Of a stretch of 64,000 nt of DNA, positions 6,180-15,189 are shown in pieces. A program made the translations under genes and the position numbers. The notes below the pieces were generated by a model. That model searched no databases and was not told the DNA's origin. It saw only the letters and a program-made list of their open reading frames with translations. Source of the DNA: JAVXGM01 sp036657395. Its GTDB lineage: Bacteria; Bacillota; Clostridia; Peptostreptococcales; Anaerovoracaceae. The stretch spans positions 248,001 to 312,000 of the forward strand of contig JAVXGM010000001.1 of the NCBI GenBank assembly GCA_036657395.1, written 5' to 3'. How positions within the stretch are numbered: position 1 is the stretch's first letter; each line of letters starts with the position of its first letter.

Positions 6180-8430
6180 TCCAAACAACCTCCAATTCGA
6201 TTTTCATTCTATGATTATAGGCATTAACTAAAGTAAAGGTATTGTTGGCCTTTTGGTATTCTACCCAATAAGTCATGTAGCCAATCTGCCTGTAGCCAGA
6301 ATAAGTATTCTTTGACTTATTATAAACGCTTCGCCCGCAGGTTTCGCAGAAATCTATTACGTTACATACTTCATCTTTTAGGATTCGCTGTTTATTTAAT
6401 TTTTCTTCCATTTCGTCGCTGAGTATGAGCTGGAAGTCATATTTGCTTTCTTTTGGTGTCATTGTTTCTCCCCAGTGTTTTTTAAGGATACTTTCCTTTA
6501 AGAGCATTCGATTGTCACGCCGCTCCGTTACTGTTGGCAACTTGGACTTAGATTCTCCCCCAAAAACCATATCCAAAATGTGAATTGCATCTTTACCCTC
6601 TCCTAGGAAATTGTCTCGGCAGTTGATGCAGTAGGTGATATAGGGGTGTGATCCCTCAGAAATACGTTTTTTTACTACGAAGTCAGCAAATTCCGGGTTG
6701 GCAATTGCAATTTGTCCTCCATAGCCGCAGCAGTGGGAATGGGCTTCTTGCCATAATATTGGGTCAAGATTTGCTCCAGTAGCTTTAGCAATGGTTCTCA
6801 CAGAATTTCGAAGGCCATCCATCCCCCTTGTGGAACAAGGATCAAAGATTGAATAAGTCCCTTCAGATTTTTTTGGGATGATTCCCCAATCGGCCATTAA
6901 TTCATAGATAAACACCCGAGGAATGTGTGGCAAGTGTTCTGCAAAAGTGCGGTTGCAGGTAGGGCAGGCCAAAACTAATATAGGCTGTCCCAAGGCTTTC
7001 CAGCCATTCTCAACTTCCTTTAAGGCATGAGAGAATTTCTCCTCATCACCAGACCACTCTCCTGGAACACCGCAGCACTGAAGCATAAGCCCAGTAGAAG
7101 GTTCCTTGGCTATTAGATATTCATAAGCTTTCTCTACCATAGTAGGGTCACTAGCCCCAATTTGGCATCCAGGGAAGAAAGCATACTTACAGTCGTTACT
7201 TCCTTTAGGGGAGCGTACTACAGAGGCAAACTTTCCATTGGAAAATTCCATATCTCGCATCCAGAAATCATGAAATGGCCATGGAGCCTTTTTTTGTTGA
7301 TGCATACTTTTTCTTGCGGCTAAAATCAGGCCTCCAAGATCAATGTCTTCAGGACAGGTTTCCTCACAAAGACCACATTGGTTGCAAGTGCTGATAAGTC
7401 GCTTTGCAGGTGTTGCTTTTACTTCGGCAGTACCAGGCATGGTAGTGGCTTGAATTTCATCACGAATACGTAGTGGCCACTTGTTGAAAAACTCTGTCAA
7501 ATCGCAGTGAACTCTGCAAGCGTCACACTGACATTCAATGCAGCGATTGGCTTCAGCTATGGCTTCTTCTTTAGTAAAGGAATTCTCACTAGCCGGGCGA
7601 ACTGGAGCCAACTTCTTTAAGTGGGAAGGTTCCAGACACATAGAAGTTTCGTTTTTCGGTTTAGTATATATAAGGTTACCGGTTTTTAAAAAGTTATCTA
7701 TAGTAGTAGACATATGAAGTCCATCAGCAATGGCATAAATAAGAGCTTTGCCAAGGAGACAACCGCCTCCAAAGACGCCAACATCTCCCTTCATAAGACA
7801 AGGCTCATCTAGTGAATCGTGAAGAAGACCAAAGTCCTCTCCGCTTTGGCCGGTTGCAATATAGATTGCATTAAAGCCTTCATCCTCAAGGTCAGCCAAA
7901 GAGTTGATAGGTGTGTTCAGATGAAGCTGGTAGGTCTCAAATTGAAATTGTTTTTCAATGTCAGCTAGGAATACTTTAGGATCCATTTCGCCCCAAAGTT
8001 GGCCGCCAATCCGGTCACTTTTTTCGTAGACTGACACATCGTATTTCTTTGTAGAAAGGCGAAGGGCACAAGCTAGACCGCTGATGCCAGCCCCAATAAT
8101 AGCAATTTTCCCTTTCTTTTTGGGAAGGTTGTAATCAGCGGGATCAGTATGTTTAGTATGCTCTAAACAAGCTTTTTCTAAAAGGCTCATGTCGATGGCC
8201 TGATCCACGTCTTTTCGTGGGCATACTTGTTTGCAAGGAGCGTGGCATAAGTGGGAGACTATATCAGGAAAGCCTACGGCATTTCTGTAATTCTTAAAGG
8301 CTGCCTTAAAGCTGCCTCGTTTTAGTTTCTCCACAAATTCCAAAGTATCTATGTGAAAAGGGCATTCTGCTTGACAGAATGGAACTTCCTTTTGTAAGCA
8401 GTTTTTAAAATTTCCTAAATGGTTTTTCAT
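6148..8430 (-). CDS. Flavin/NAD oxidoreductase fused to dicluster-binding CCG domains (DVU_1558-like)
   Basis: About 760 residues. The N-terminal part resembles the small subunit of glutamate synthase: Cys-rich [4Fe-4S] segments (CQAEC, CHAPCKQVC) and a dinucleotide fold IAIIGAGISG. The middle adds CIECQCDACRVHC and a ferredoxin-type CNQCGLCEETC. The C-terminal half has two CCG modules (QCCGVPGEWSG and HCCGYGGQ) of the heterodisulfide-reductase HdrB type, which bind noncubane clusters. The start MKNHLGNFK at 8430 has GAGG in place; codons upstream are in frame but have no such site. It follows the Mo-hydroxylase gene and probably takes electrons from it to NAD(P) or another acceptor. This domain order matches the DVU_1558-type partner of aldehyde oxidoreductases. 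Confidence 0.82.
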   Translation of the reverse strand: MKNHLGNFKNCLQKEVPFCQAECPFHIDTLEFVEKLKRGSFKAAFKNYRNAVGFPDIVSHLCHAPCKQVCPRKDVDQAIDMSLLEKACLEHTKHTDPADYNLPKKKGKIAIIGAGISGLACALRLSTKKYDVSVYEKSDRIGGQLWGEMDPKVFLADIEKQFQFETYQLHLNTPINSLADLEDEGFNAIYIATGQSGEDFGLLHDSLDEPCLMKGDVGVFGGGCLLGKALIYAIADGLHMSTTIDNFLKTGNLIYTKPKNETSMCLEPSHLKKLAPVRPASENSFTKEEAIAEANRCIECQCDACRVHCDLTEFFNKWPLRIRDEIQATTMPGTAEVKATPAKRLISTCNQCGLCEETCPEDIDLGGLILAARKSMHQQKKAPWPFHDFWMRDMEFSNGKFASVVRSPKGSNDCKYAFFPGCQIGASDPTMVEKAYEYLIAKEPSTGLMLQCCGVPGEWSGDEEKFSHALKEVENGWKALGQPILVLACPTCNRTFAEHLPHIPRVFIYELMADWGIIPKKSEGTYSIFDPCSTRGMDGLRNSVRTIAKATGANLDPILWQEAHSHCCGYGGQIAIANPEFADFVVKKRISEGSHPYITYCINCRDNFLGEGKDAIHILDMVFGGESKSKLPTVTERRDNRMLLKESILKKHWGETMTPKESKYDFQLILSDEMEEKLNKQRILKDEVCNVIDFCETCGRSVYNKSKNTYSGYRQIGYMTYWVEYQKANNTFTLVNAYNHRMKIELEVVWNGKKTDLTVQ

Positions 8431-8528
8431 CGTTTTCCTCACAATATATGAAATATGCCGATCCCTGGCAGCAATACCACGAACCGACATATCCATTTTA
8501 CCTTAAATTTTTATTATTGTCACTTGGT

Positions 8529-11375
8529 TTATACTGGGTTGTTTCTGATATATTCCATTTCTTCATAGAAGTCAGATCCCAGGAAGTATTTCTTAGGTGC
8601 TTCTGGTTTCTTGCCAGCAGCAATTGCCTCAAGACCAGCTTTTACCTTACCAGCTGTTGCTGGAAGCTCATGAATACGAACTCCGCAGGCGTTATAGATA
8701 GCATTGACAACAGCCATATGACCTGAAGACTGGAATGCCTCTGAAGCGCCGGAAGATCCAAATGGATTTTTTTTACGAGGAGTAACGATATGGTGAATAT
8801 TGAATTCGTCAGGAATATCCTTAATAGTAGGGATTCCTGCGCCAGCAATATTGTTATGTTTCTTTACGTCATCATAGTTTTCACTTAATGCAAAGCCTAT
8901 GCAGTGTGAAAGTCCGCCATAGGCCTGACCATCAACAGAAACAGGGTTACCAATTACACCAACGTCATCTACGCAGTGGAAGGCAATTACTGTGGTCTTA
9001 CCAGTCTTAGCGTTTACTTCTACTTCTGCAACGTGGAGGCAGTAAGTGTAATCAGGAGTAGGGTTGCCTACGCCAGTATTTGCATCAATGCCGCAAAGAT
9101 CTGGATCTGCAACGTTTTCATACTGTGCATGATACTTTGTTGGGATTCCTTCTGCAACCATTTCGTCGTATGTTCGGTAAGTACCGTCTGGTTTTCTCAT
9201 TGCGTTCATCAACTGATCAGCAGCAATTGTAGATGTTTTACCATTCATGTAATGCTGACGACTGGAAGCGGATGCACCTGAGTCAGGACAAGTTTTACTA
9301 TCGTTTTGGATAAGTACAATATCATCAGGAGTTACGCCTAAAGGCTGTAATGCTTTTAGTGTACACTGAAGGGAACCAACATCGCCGCCTTGTCCTTGAT
9401 CCTGCCAAGTATCGTATTTAACGAATTTGCCATCGGCACGAAGTTCGATTGCACATTGGCTCTGATCCTCTGCACCTTCAGTAACATTATATCCACCCCA
9501 TGCGATTCCAACACCTCTTCTGATTTCAGGAGTGTCAGCAGCTTTTGCATCAGCAACAGCCTTATCGTAAATTGGCTTCATTTGTTTCATTATTTCTTCC
9601 ATAGGATAATTTACATAAGGATAGCTGTTAATATTTAGGTCACCTTGTCTAGCGATATTTTTCCATCTGAATTCAAATGGATCCATTCCTAGCTTTTCAG
9701 CCATCATATCCATAACTGCTTCAGATGCTGTGTAAGCCTGAGGAGATCCGTATCCTCTATAAGCAGTACCATAAGAATGGTTTGTACAAGCAACTCTAGA
9801 CAAGCCATATACGTTTGGAACGTTGTATGGGAAGTACATAAATCTTGCAGGTCTCCAAGTAAGGTCATCACCTAATTCGTTGTAAGCACCATGGTCAAGA
9901 CCACAGTCCCATTCAGCCCCTACAATTTTGCCGTCGTTGTTACAAGCAAGACGAGTATTTGTATAAGCTGGAGCACGTTTCCCAGAGAATGCCATAAACT
10001 GGTCATATGTCATGGAGAATGCTACTGGCATATCATCACAAGCAAGACACGCAATTGCAGCTAGTGAATATGTAGCGGAGGCAATACCCCAACCAAATGT
10101 TCCTCCAGTTGGATTTTCAACAACTCTAACTTTATCATCAGGAACGCCAGTAGCTTCTGCAATATCACCAACGTTGGCATAGATTGCCATGGCTTTACAG
10201 TGCACAGTAAGCATTCCATCATCTCCCCAATAAGCCTGAACAGTATCCCCCTCAATGGACATATGTGGCTCTCTTGAAGAGTAGAAACTTCCTTCTACGA
10301 TATGATCTGCGTCATCGATCATCTGAGGAATATTTGGAACATCATCTCCCTTAATTGTAGGTTGTTGACACCAAACGTTGGGATGATCATCATGAATACG
10401 CATAGCATCTGGCATAGCAGCTTCTAGATAGTTTAAGTACTCAGGTAGCTGTTCAAATTCAATAGTTACTTTTTTAGCAGCTTCCTGGGCTCTTTGTTTA
10501 GTGTCTGCAGCAACAAGAGCGACGATATCACCATAGTTGAAGATTTTATCTTCAGCAAGAAGGATATGAGTCTGCTCAGTAGCTAGACATCTTTCATTAA
10601 ACTGGAAGAAGCAAAGTCTATTTGAACCCTTTACATCTTTGTGTGTAATTATTTTGTAAACACCAGGCATTTTTTCAGCCTCAGCTGTGTTAATGCTTAA
10701 AATCTTCGCATGGTGAGCAACCTTAGGTTGTACCATAACAACATGTAATGTGCTTGACGGCATCTTAAGTTCGATGTCATCGCCGAAATCGGAAACTCCG
10801 CACACCTTTGCAAGAGCAGCAGGACGAACCATAGGTTTGCCGTAATACTCCCCATCTTCAACTTTATCAATACGAATATCATCAATTGAACATTCTCCAC
10901 GGAGAACTTTTGCTGCAGCCATAACGGCGTCAACGATTTGTTTATAACCAGTACAACGACAGATGTTTCTGTGCTTTTGGAACCAGTCACGAACGTCTTC
11001 TCTTGATGGATTCTTATTTTCATCAAGAAGTGCGTAAGCAGATACAATGAATCCTGGAGTACAAAATCCGCATTGAACACCACCATATTGCATCCATGCT
11101 ACCTGAAGAGGATGTAGATAGTTTGGTGATCCAATTCCTTCAATAGTAGTTACTGTGCTGTATTCTTCAATAGTCTGTATTTTCTTAGTACAAGAACGGA
11201 TTACTTTACCGTTCAAAATAATTGAGCAAGAGCCGCAAACGCCTGTGCCGCAACCAACTTTTGTGCCAGTTAGACCAAGACGTCGCACCACTGTGGCCAG
11301 GGTGTCCTTTTCAGGATCGCAGATAAACATACGGTCAGCGCCGTTAATGTTTAACGTCATTTTCCTTAGTTTCAT
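8529..11375 (-). CDS. Molybdopterin aldehyde oxidoreductase / xanthine-oxidase-family hydroxylase
   Basis: 948 residues in one chain, close to Desulfovibrio gigas aldehyde oxidoreductase (907). Two [2Fe-2S] domains come first: plant-type C42, C47, C50, C62, then C102, C105, C139, C141. The Mo domain has GGTFGWG, AYRGYGSPQ and the C-terminal GSSGASE, whose E879 is the expected catalytic glutamate. No FAD domain is present, so electrons must leave through the Fe-S clusters to a partner, most likely the flavoprotein encoded next. Enzymes of this family hydroxylate aldehydes or N-heterocycles with water as oxygen source. The substrate cannot be read from sequence. The ATG follows GGAGG by six bases. 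Confidence 0.9.
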   Translation of the reverse strand: MKLRKMTLNINGADRMFICDPEKDTLATVVRRLGLTGTKVGCGTGVCGSCSIILNGKVIRSCTKKIQTIEEYSTVTTIEGIGSPNYLHPLQVAWMQYGGVQCGFCTPGFIVSAYALLDENKNPSREDVRDWFQKHRNICRCTGYKQIVDAVMAAAKVLRGECSIDDIRIDKVEDGEYYGKPMVRPAALAKVCGVSDFGDDIELKMPSSTLHVVMVQPKVAHHAKILSINTAEAEKMPGVYKIITHKDVKGSNRLCFFQFNERCLATEQTHILLAEDKIFNYGDIVALVAADTKQRAQEAAKKVTIEFEQLPEYLNYLEAAMPDAMRIHDDHPNVWCQQPTIKGDDVPNIPQMIDDADHIVEGSFYSSREPHMSIEGDTVQAYWGDDGMLTVHCKAMAIYANVGDIAEATGVPDDKVRVVENPTGGTFGWGIASATYSLAAIACLACDDMPVAFSMTYDQFMAFSGKRAPAYTNTRLACNNDGKIVGAEWDCGLDHGAYNELGDDLTWRPARFMYFPYNVPNVYGLSRVACTNHSYGTAYRGYGSPQAYTASEAVMDMMAEKLGMDPFEFRWKNIARQGDLNINSYPYVNYPMEEIMKQMKPIYDKAVADAKAADTPEIRRGVGIAWGGYNVTEGAEDQSQCAIELRADGKFVKYDTWQDQGQGGDVGSLQCTLKALQPLGVTPDDIVLIQNDSKTCPDSGASASSRQHYMNGKTSTIAADQLMNAMRKPDGTYRTYDEMVAEGIPTKYHAQYENVADPDLCGIDANTGVGNPTPDYTYCLHVAEVEVNAKTGKTTVIAFHCVDDVGVIGNPVSVDGQAYGGLSHCIGFALSENYDDVKKHNNIAGAGIPTIKDIPDEFNIHHIVTPRKKNPFGSSGASEAFQSSGHMAVVNAIYNACGVRIHELPATAGKVKAGLEAIAAGKKPEAPKKYFLGSDFYEEMEYIRNNPV

Positions 11376-11453
11376 AATTTGCCTCCAAATATTAAATCAG
11401 ATATTAACGTAACCACAATAATCGGAAAATTATGTGATTTAAGATATACGCTA

Positions 11454-11482
11454 ATTTTATCAGGTTTGTTGTGGGCTTGCAA
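11454..11482 (-). promoter_or_regulatory. Promoter of the Mo-hydroxylase operon
   Basis: On the minus strand, TTGCAA (11477-11482) and TAAAAT (11454-11459) are 17 bp apart, and the -10 is extended by TG. It lies about 80 bases before the hydroxylase start codon. Confidence 0.5.
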
Positions 11483-11592
11483 CTGGATATAGAAAGGAAA
11501 ATGACACTAGTTTGCGATTTTGCTCAGACTAAAGAGTTTACTTATAAAAAATGAGGGGAGGGGCTGTTTTCTGCCCAATAAAAAATAAAATC

Positions 11593-11601
11593 TGTTATAA
11601 T
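11593..11601 (+). promoter_or_regulatory. Extended -10 promoter of the trsS-type operon
   Basis: TGTTATAAT, an extended -10 box, 33 bases before the radical SAM start codon. No clear -35. It is divergent from the hydroxylase promoter with about 110 bp between them, room for a shared regulator, but no obvious operator palindrome was seen. Confidence 0.6.
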
Positions 11602-11634
11602 TAAGGCAGGAATTTACAGAGGGAGAACACTAAA

Positions 11635-13056
11635 ATGAAAGAATTAAATTGGACGCAAAGTATATGCCCCGTGTGTAAGAAGCCTATTAAAGGAGTCTAC
11701 AGGCAAGAAGGGGATAAGGTATTTTTTGTAAAGGAATGTTCAGAGCATGGAGAGTATAAAGCTCTGGTGGCAAACAAGGCAGAGGATTACATTAACTGGA
11801 CTAAAAGCGCAGTAATCAATATTCCACCTAAGAGACCACTTACTAAAGGAGCAAAGACGGATGAAGAATGTCCACTCCATTGTGGCACATGTGAAAATCA
11901 TTTACAGACTGCCTGTTGCGTTATAATTGACATTACAAATAGGTGTAACCAGCATTGTCCCTATTGTTTTGCTCGGGCAGAAATGGATACAATGGATCCT
12001 GGAGAGCCAACCTTGGCAGAACTTGAAGAAAAGTTTGACTTTCTTGTAGAGTTAGGTGAAGAACGGCCTTTTAACATTCAGCTTTCTGGTGGAGAGCCAA
12101 CAGTCAGAGATGATCTTCCAGAGATTATTCAAATGGCTAAGGCCAAGGGATTTGATTATATTCAGATAAATAGTAACGGGCGGAGAATCGCTCAAGAATC
12201 AGGATACGGAGAAATATTGCAGCAAGCAGGTGCCTCTGTAATATTCATGCAGTTTGATGGAACCAATGATGACATCTACCTTAAACTTAGAGGAGAATCT
12301 TTGCTAGAAGAAAAAAAACAGGCCATAGATAACTGTAAGAAAGCAGGACTTCCTGTGGCTCTAGTGCCAATGGTTGTAAGAGATGTTAACCTAGATAATG
12401 TAGGAGAAATGATGAAATTTCTCTTAAAAAACCTTTCAGTAGTTAAGGGAATTCACTTTCAGCCAGTTAGCTTTTTTGGCAGATATCCAGGGGAAGAAAC
12501 TCCTAGAGAAGATCACGGCCGAGTGACTATGTTTGATGTGCTTCACGCATTAGAAGACCAGTTTCCGGAGTTTCATTATAAAGATTTTGCGCCAATTGTA
12601 ACAGGGCACACACTATGCTGTTTTTATACTACCTATTTAAAGGAAGGTGACAAGCTTACCTGCATGGTTACTGGAAAGCAAAAAGAGGAGGGTGTAAGCT
12701 GTTGTGATAGCGGAGCTTGTGGAAGTGTAGACCCTTTGGAGATAATTGAAAAGGACAGGGATTATGTGGTGAACAAATGGGCCATAGCTGAGGATGCAGG
12801 CTGTGATTGTGATAATAATGACCAGGATTTGGGCTGCTGTGAGAATGAAGATAAAAGTGATCAACCTATGGACTTAGACCAATTTTTGAAGTATTATAAA
12901 AATAATACCTTTACGGTAACGGGAATGGCCTTCCAGGATTCTATAAACTTGGACGCAGAGCGACTTAAGCGGTGCAGAGTGCAAGTGCTTTCGCAAGACA
13001 ACAGGCTAATTCCTTTTTGCGGATATAACAGTATTTACAGAGGAGATAACAAATGA
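11635..13056 (+). CDS. Radical SAM protein, TrsS-like
   Basis: 473 residues. A zinc-ribbon-like start (CPVC at 11-14) and a Cys cluster at 79-95 (CPLHCGTC, ACC) precede the radical SAM motif C104-x3-C108-x2-C111. The SAM core continues with SGGEPT. Between about 345 and 415 there is a Cys/Asp-rich stretch (SCCDSGACG, CDCDNN, GCC) that may bind further clusters or metal, and the chain ends in LIPFCGYN. The pattern matches the family I know as radical SAM (seleno)protein TrsS, found beside Mo-hydroxylase genes; here the relevant sites are all Cys, with no in-frame TGA. It likely modifies a cofactor or protein of the Mo-hydroxylase system; the reaction is not known to me. It overlaps the methyltransferase gene by four bases. 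Confidence 0.78.
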   Translation: MKELNWTQSICPVCKKPIKGVYRQEGDKVFFVKECSEHGEYKALVANKAEDYINWTKSAVINIPPKRPLTKGAKTDEECPLHCGTCENHLQTACCVIIDITNRCNQHCPYCFARAEMDTMDPGEPTLAELEEKFDFLVELGEERPFNIQLSGGEPTVRDDLPEIIQMAKAKGFDYIQINSNGRRIAQESGYGEILQQAGASVIFMQFDGTNDDIYLKLRGESLLEEKKQAIDNCKKAGLPVALVPMVVRDVNLDNVGEMMKFLLKNLSVVKGIHFQPVSFFGRYPGEETPREDHGRVTMFDVLHALEDQFPEFHYKDFAPIVTGHTLCCFYTTYLKEGDKLTCMVTGKQKEEGVSCCDSGACGSVDPLEIIEKDRDYVVNKWAIAEDAGCDCDNNDQDLGCCENEDKSDQPMDLDQFLKYYKNNTFTVTGMAFQDSINLDAERLKRCRVQVLSQDNRLIPFCGYNSIYRGDNK

Positions 13057-13769
13057 GTTTATTTAGACCAGGAGAGTTTAAGATTACAGACAGGGCAATG
13101 GAATTTTGCCAGTTTAAAAAAGGGGACAGGATTTTAGATATTGGCTGTGGAGATGGAGAAACCGTAGAATACATCCAAAAAAAATACGGTTGCCAGGTTG
13201 AAGGATTAGATACCATGGCGAGAATGATTGCAGAAGGAAAAAAACGAAATCCAGAACTGAACATTAAAATTGGAGATGGAGAATTCTTAGAAGATTATTC
13301 TTCAAGGACCTTTGAGGGGATAAACATGGAATGTGTTCTGTCAATAATAAATTTGGCGGATGAAGCTCTTCATGAAGCCCTTTGTGTTCTTAAAAAAGGT
13401 GGCAAATTAATGATTAGCGACCTTTACATGAAAAATCCAGACCCTAAGCAGGTGGAAGCCATTAAAATTGAGGCGGAGCGTCTTAGCAAAGTACCACACA
13501 GCGGCGGAGAATGTAGTGACCAGTGTGCTGATGATCATAAAGCTAGATTTCTAGATTTTCGATTTGAGGGACGTTTTATTAAAGAACCACTGATTAAGAC
13601 CTTACAAGAACTGGGATACAAGATATTACTTTGGGAAGATCGTACACCAGATTTAGATACTTACGTTGCAGAGACCATACTTAAAGACGGAAATCTAGAT
13701 AATTGTATGACTTGCGTAAAGGAGAAAAAAGGTACAGGATATTTTCTTCTAGTAGCGGAGAAACTGTAA
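13053..13769 (+). CDS. SAM-dependent methyltransferase, TrsM / DVU_1556-like
   Basis: 238 residues with a class I methyltransferase fold: ILDIGCGDGE at about 27-36 binds SAM, and LISDLY-like beta strand follows. A Cys motif, GGECSDQCADDH, at about 150-161 is unusual for simple methyltransferases and could hold a cluster or thiol chemistry. ATG overlaps the stop of the radical SAM gene (ATGA), a sign of coupled translation. Its family is known as a constant neighbour of TrsS; the acceptor of the methyl group is unknown. Confidence 0.78.
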   Translation: MSLFRPGEFKITDRAMEFCQFKKGDRILDIGCGDGETVEYIQKKYGCQVEGLDTMARMIAEGKKRNPELNIKIGDGEFLEDYSSRTFEGINMECVLSIINLADEALHEALCVLKKGGKLMISDLYMKNPDPKQVEAIKIEAERLSKVPHSGGECSDQCADDHKARFLDFRFEGRFIKEPLIKTLQELGYKILLWEDRTPDLDTYVAETILKDGNLDNCMTCVKEKKGTGYFLLVAEKL

Positions 13770-13782
13770 GTAGGTGAAAATA

Positions 13783-14157
13783 ATGAGGCAAGAAATAATA
13801 GATTTAAGGTTAAGAGGTTATTGTTGCTCACAGATTATTGTGGAGATGGGGCTTGCAAGGTTGGATAAAGAAAATCCGGATTTGATAAGTGCCATGGCGG
13901 GTCTTTGCGAAGGATTATGGTCAGGAAAGACTTGTGGAGTATTAAGCGGGGCAATTTGTCTGCTGTATTTGGCTGACCCTAAGCAGGCGGCTTCTTCCCA
14001 CGTAATAGAGCTTACTGATTGGTTTGAGGCAAGTTTTAACAGTGCTGATTGTGATGACTTATTAGAAGCAAACCCACTGAACAAAATAGAGAAGTGCCCA
14101 ATGATGATCGATGCTACTTTTACTAAGATAGAGGAACTGCTTGAATGGGACGAATAA
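13783..14157 (+). CDS. C_GCAxxG_C_C family protein, DVU_1555-like
   Basis: 124 residues from the ATG at 13783, which AGGTG precedes; a GTG nine bases upstream overlaps the ribosome site and is less likely. Conserved cysteines: CCSQ near the start, GLCEGLWSGKTCGVLSGA in the middle, then CD and CP toward the end. Proteins of this family are thought to be redox or metal-binding and often accompany oxidoreductases. It overlaps the next gene by 13 bp. Exact role is unknown. Confidence 0.75.
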   Translation: MRQEIIDLRLRGYCCSQIIVEMGLARLDKENPDLISAMAGLCEGLWSGKTCGVLSGAICLLYLADPKQAASSHVIELTDWFEASFNSADCDDLLEANPLNKIEKCPMMIDATFTKIEELLEWDE

Positions 14158-15185
14158 AAAACCGGCTTGATATTTGGATTGAAAATATAATCTGCCCGGG
14201 GAGAAAGATTACTAGAGATGAAATAGAATCCTACCAGTGGGAAAAAATTAAAGAAACTGTTGATTGGGCAAGGAGCAACAGCCCATTTTACAAAGAAAAA
14301 TATGAAGGATATTCTTTGGAAACCAGGGAAGATTTCGCTAAGCTACCCTTTATATCGGCAAAGGATGTTCAATCTAAAAGTCGGGAAATGGTCTGCGTAG
14401 GTCAAAATGAAATTAGTAGAATTGTTACTTTACAGACAAGCGGAACTACGGATTTGCCTAAGCGAATTTATTTTACCCCAGAAGATCAAGGGCTGACTCT
14501 ATCATTTTTCCATGAAGGTATGCAGCTTTTTGTGGACAAGAGTGATAAAGTAATGATTCTTATGCCTTGTAAGAGGCCAGGATCCATTGGAAAGCTGCTT
14601 GAGACAGGGATAGAGGAATATGGGGGTAAGACTATTAGCTACGGACTTCCTCAAAGGGATATGAAGGATGGACATAGAATTTTGGAAATCATGGAAAAAG
14701 AGAAGGTTGCTTTTGTAGTGGCGCTGCCTAGCCATATGGCGGCATTAGCAGACATGAGTAAGGGGAGAAATATTTCACTTAAAGGGGTACTTCTTAGTGC
14801 TGAATATGTTTCTTTTAAAAATAGACAACAGATTGATCAGGCGTGGAAGTGTAAAATATATGAGCACTATGGAATGACGGAAATGGGTCTTGGGGGAGCA
14901 GTGAGCTGTGGCGAATCCTCAGGATATCACCTTCGAGAAAATGACTTGTATGTTGAAATTATCAACCCTTTAACAGGGAAAGTTGTCCCTGATGGAGAGT
15001 ATGGGGAAGTGGTATTTACTACTCTGACTAGAAGAGGAATGCCGTTTATTCGATACAAAACAGGAGATAAAAGTAGGTGGCTAAACGGGATTTGCCCATG
15101 TGGTAGCATACTTAGAAGGCTTGATCGGATAGGCGATAGAGAAGAAAAAGGTAAAAAACAAAGTGTTATAAATGAAAAGAGGTAA
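14145..15185 (+). CDS. AMP-forming ligase-like protein without C-terminal lid (DVU_1553-like)
   Basis: 346 residues related to phenylacetate-CoA ligase. The ATP-binding loop TSGTTDLPK and the adenylate motif YEHYGMTEMG are present. The chain stops just after the hinge (RRLDRIGDR), so the mobile C-terminal domain of about 90-100 residues, with its catalytic lysine, is missing. The next gene starts four bases later, with no sign of a frameshift. It may therefore adenylate a carboxylate without completing thioester formation, or act with a partner. Translation is coupled to the preceding gene by overlap. It belongs to a family known from Mo-hydroxylase clusters. Confidence 0.75.
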   Translation: MGRIKNRLDIWIENIICPGRKITRDEIESYQWEKIKETVDWARSNSPFYKEKYEGYSLETREDFAKLPFISAKDVQSKSREMVCVGQNEISRIVTLQTSGTTDLPKRIYFTPEDQGLTLSFFHEGMQLFVDKSDKVMILMPCKRPGSIGKLLETGIEEYGGKTISYGLPQRDMKDGHRILEIMEKEKVAFVVALPSHMAALADMSKGRNISLKGVLLSAEYVSFKNRQQIDQAWKCKIYEHYGMTEMGLGGAVSCGESSGYHLRENDLYVEIINPLTGKVVPDGEYGEVVFTTLTRRGMPFIRYKTGDKSRWLNGICPCGSILRRLDRIGDREEKGKKQSVINEKR

Positions 15186-15189
15186 AGAG

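Noticed and set aside
8448..11412. Open frames on the opposite strand of the Mo-hydroxylase and other large genes.
   Set aside because: They lack ribosome sites and known motifs, and shadow strongly conserved genes.
11376..11634. Sigma-54 promoter or riboswitch in the divergent Mo-cluster region.
   Set aside because: No GG-N10-GC match on either strand and no recognisable riboswitch core; ordinary sigma-A-like elements were found instead.
11635..13056. Selenocysteine in the TrsS-like protein or its partners.
   Set aside because: All reading frames of the cluster run through without an in-frame TGA, and the motif positions are Cys.
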